Positions 5,228 to 6,302 of a stretch of 6,302 nucleotides of DNA are shown one piece after another. A program made the position numbers and the translations under genes. The notes beneath the pieces are model-generated. The model worked only from the letters and a program-made list of their open reading frames with translations, was not told the origin of the DNA and made no database searches. Each line of letters starts with the position of its first letter. The first letter of the stretch is position 1. This DNA is from Gallionellaceae bacterium (GTDB taxonomy: Bacteria; Pseudomonadota; Gammaproteobacteria; Burkholderiales; Gallionellaceae): positions 1 to 6,302 of the forward strand of contig JAITMU010000146.1 in NCBI GenBank assembly GCA_031277195.1, in the 5' to 3' direction.

Positions 5228-6302
5228 TTATTTATCCAGCAAGACGCGCAGCATGCGGCGCAAGGGCTCTGCTGCGCCCCATAACAACTGATCGCCCACC
5301 GTGAACGCGGACAGGTAATCGCCGCCCATGTCCATTTTGCGCAAGCGTCCAATCGGCACTTCGAGCGTGCCGGTCACGGCGGTTGGTGTCAGGGCGTTCA
5401 TGGTTTCTTCGCGCCGATTGGGAATGACTTTTACCCAATCGTTGGCGGATGCCAGCATGGCTTCGATTTCATCCAGCGGCACATCGCGGCGCAGCTTGAT
5501 GGTCAGAGCCTGGGAGTGGCAGCGCATCGCGCCGATGCGCACGCACAAGCCGTCCACCGGCACGGGGCGATCTTCTCGTCCCAGTATCTTGTTGGTCTCG
5601 GCCTTGCCCTTCCATTCTTCGCGGCTCTGGCCGTTGCCGAGATCTTTGTCGATCCACGGAATCAAACTGCCGGCCAGCGGCACGCCGAAGTTGGCGGTGG
5701 GAAATTTTTCATCGCGCAAAATGCCGGCGACGTCGCGGTCGATGTCGAGAATCGCGGAGGCGGGATCGTCGAGCAGTGATTTTGCCACGCGATGCGCTTC
5801 ACCCATTTGCACCAGCAGTTCGCGCATGTTCTGCGCGCCCGCGCCGCTGGCGGCCTGATAGGTCATCGCCGTGACCCATTCGATCAGATCGTGTTTGAAC
5901 AAGCCGCCGAGCGCCATCAACATCAGGCTGACCGTGCAGTTGCCGCCGATGAAATCTTTTTTGCCTTGCGCCAGCGCGTTCTTGATGACGTCGAGATTGA
6001 CCGGATCGAGGATGATGGTCGCGTCTTTTTCCATGCGCAGCGCGGAGGCGGCATCGATCCAGTAACCGTTCCAGCCCGCCGCGCGCAGCTTGGGGAAGAT
6101 CTCGTTGGTGTAGTCGCCGCCCTGGCACGAGATGCTCGCGGCCATTGCTTTCAGAGCGTTGAGGTCGCGCGCATCTTTCAGCGGCACGCCGCCGCCTTCT
6201 TCGGGCGCTGCGCCGCCGACATTCGACGTGGTGAAAAACACCGGCTCGAACAAATCAAAATCGCGCTCGATGCGCATGCGCTGCATCAGCACCGATCCAA
6301 CC
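5228..6302 (-). CDS. asd: Aspartate-semialdehyde dehydrogenase, 5' end off window
   Basis: Asd reduces L-aspartyl-4-phosphate to the semialdehyde with NADPH, the branch point to lysine/diaminopimelate, threonine and methionine. About 357 residues are visible. The reading frame runs through the window edge as VGSVLMQRM, which matches the family's N-terminal nucleotide-binding motif, so only about a dozen residues are missing. The GTG at 6292 is therefore an internal Val, not a start. Visible motifs are VFFTTSNVGG, SCQGGDYTNEIFPKLR, the catalytic Cys in GGNCTVSLM (codon 5936-5938), TYQAASGAGA, and RIGAMRCHSQALTIKL with the active-site His (codon 5516-5518). The sequence resembles the E. coli-type Gram-negative enzyme. 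It is the first visible gene of the asd - fimV - ecfT-like - truA cluster; any promoter lies outside the window. Confidence 0.97.
   Translation of the reverse strand, partial: VGSVLMQRMRIERDFDLFEPVFFTTSNVGGAAPEEGGGVPLKDARDLNALKAMAASISCQGGDYTNEIFPKLRAAGWNGYWIDAASALRMEKDATIILDPVNLDVIKNALAQGKKDFIGGNCTVSLMLMALGGLFKHDLIEWVTAMTYQAASGAGAQNMRELLVQMGEAHRVAKSLLDDPASAILDIDRDVAGILRDEKFPTANFGVPLAGSLIPWIDKDLGNGQSREEWKGKAETNKILGREDRPVPVDGLCVRIGAMRCHSQALTIKLRRDVPLDEIEAMLASANDWVKVIPNRREETMNALTPTAVTGTLEVPIGRLRKMDMGGDYLSAFTVGDQLLWGAAEPLRRMLRVLLDK

Noticed and set aside
6290..6292. GTG as the start of asd
   Set aside because: The frame stays open to the window edge and encodes VGS, matching the conserved N-terminus of the enzyme, so the true start lies outside.

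Overview
The window is high-GC chromosomal DNA from a proteobacterium, most likely a betaproteobacterium. The conserved minus-strand order asd - fimV - truA is typical of Beta- and Gammaproteobacteria. A FimV homologue with a LysM domain, and an aspartate-semialdehyde dehydrogenase with Gram-negative-type motifs, fit this placement. A Gallionella/Nitrosomonas-like lineage is possible but is only an inference.

Layout, left to right. Positions 1-81 hold an imperfect hairpin and a dispersed-repeat sequence. Next comes a plus-strand type II toxin-antitoxin operon of the TacA/TacT kind (138-910). It has a well-formed promoter, a palindrome over the -10 box that is a good operator candidate, a DUF1778 ribbon-helix-helix antitoxin, and a GNAT acetyltransferase toxin whose start overlaps the antitoxin stop by 13 nt. 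rmuC (954-2150, plus strand) follows. It meets truA tail to tail across a 123-bp junction (2151-2273) made largely of palindromic repeats. Both convergent genes take their stop codons from repeat sequence. From there to the right edge everything is on the minus strand, transcribed right to left in a compact cluster: asd (5' end cut by the window edge), fimV, an EcfT/CbiQ-like membrane protein, and truA. Spacings are 23 nt, about 22 nt (or an 8-nt overlap with an alternative start) and a 4-nt ATGA overlap.

The minus-strand cluster is housekeeping: amino-acid and peptidoglycan precursor synthesis (Asd), polar pilus or peptidoglycan-associated scaffolding (FimV) and tRNA pseudouridylation (TruA). 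The unusual member is the solitary ECF-transporter-T-like protein between fimV and truA, with no ATPase or S-component gene in view. The left part looks accessory: a TA module beside palindromic repeats, placed where other genomes usually continue the truA - trpF - accD block. I saw no RNA gene, CRISPR array, insertion sequence or clearly new defence system. The points most worth checking are the repeat-built gene ends, the orphan EcfT-like gene and the layout of the TA operon's control region.
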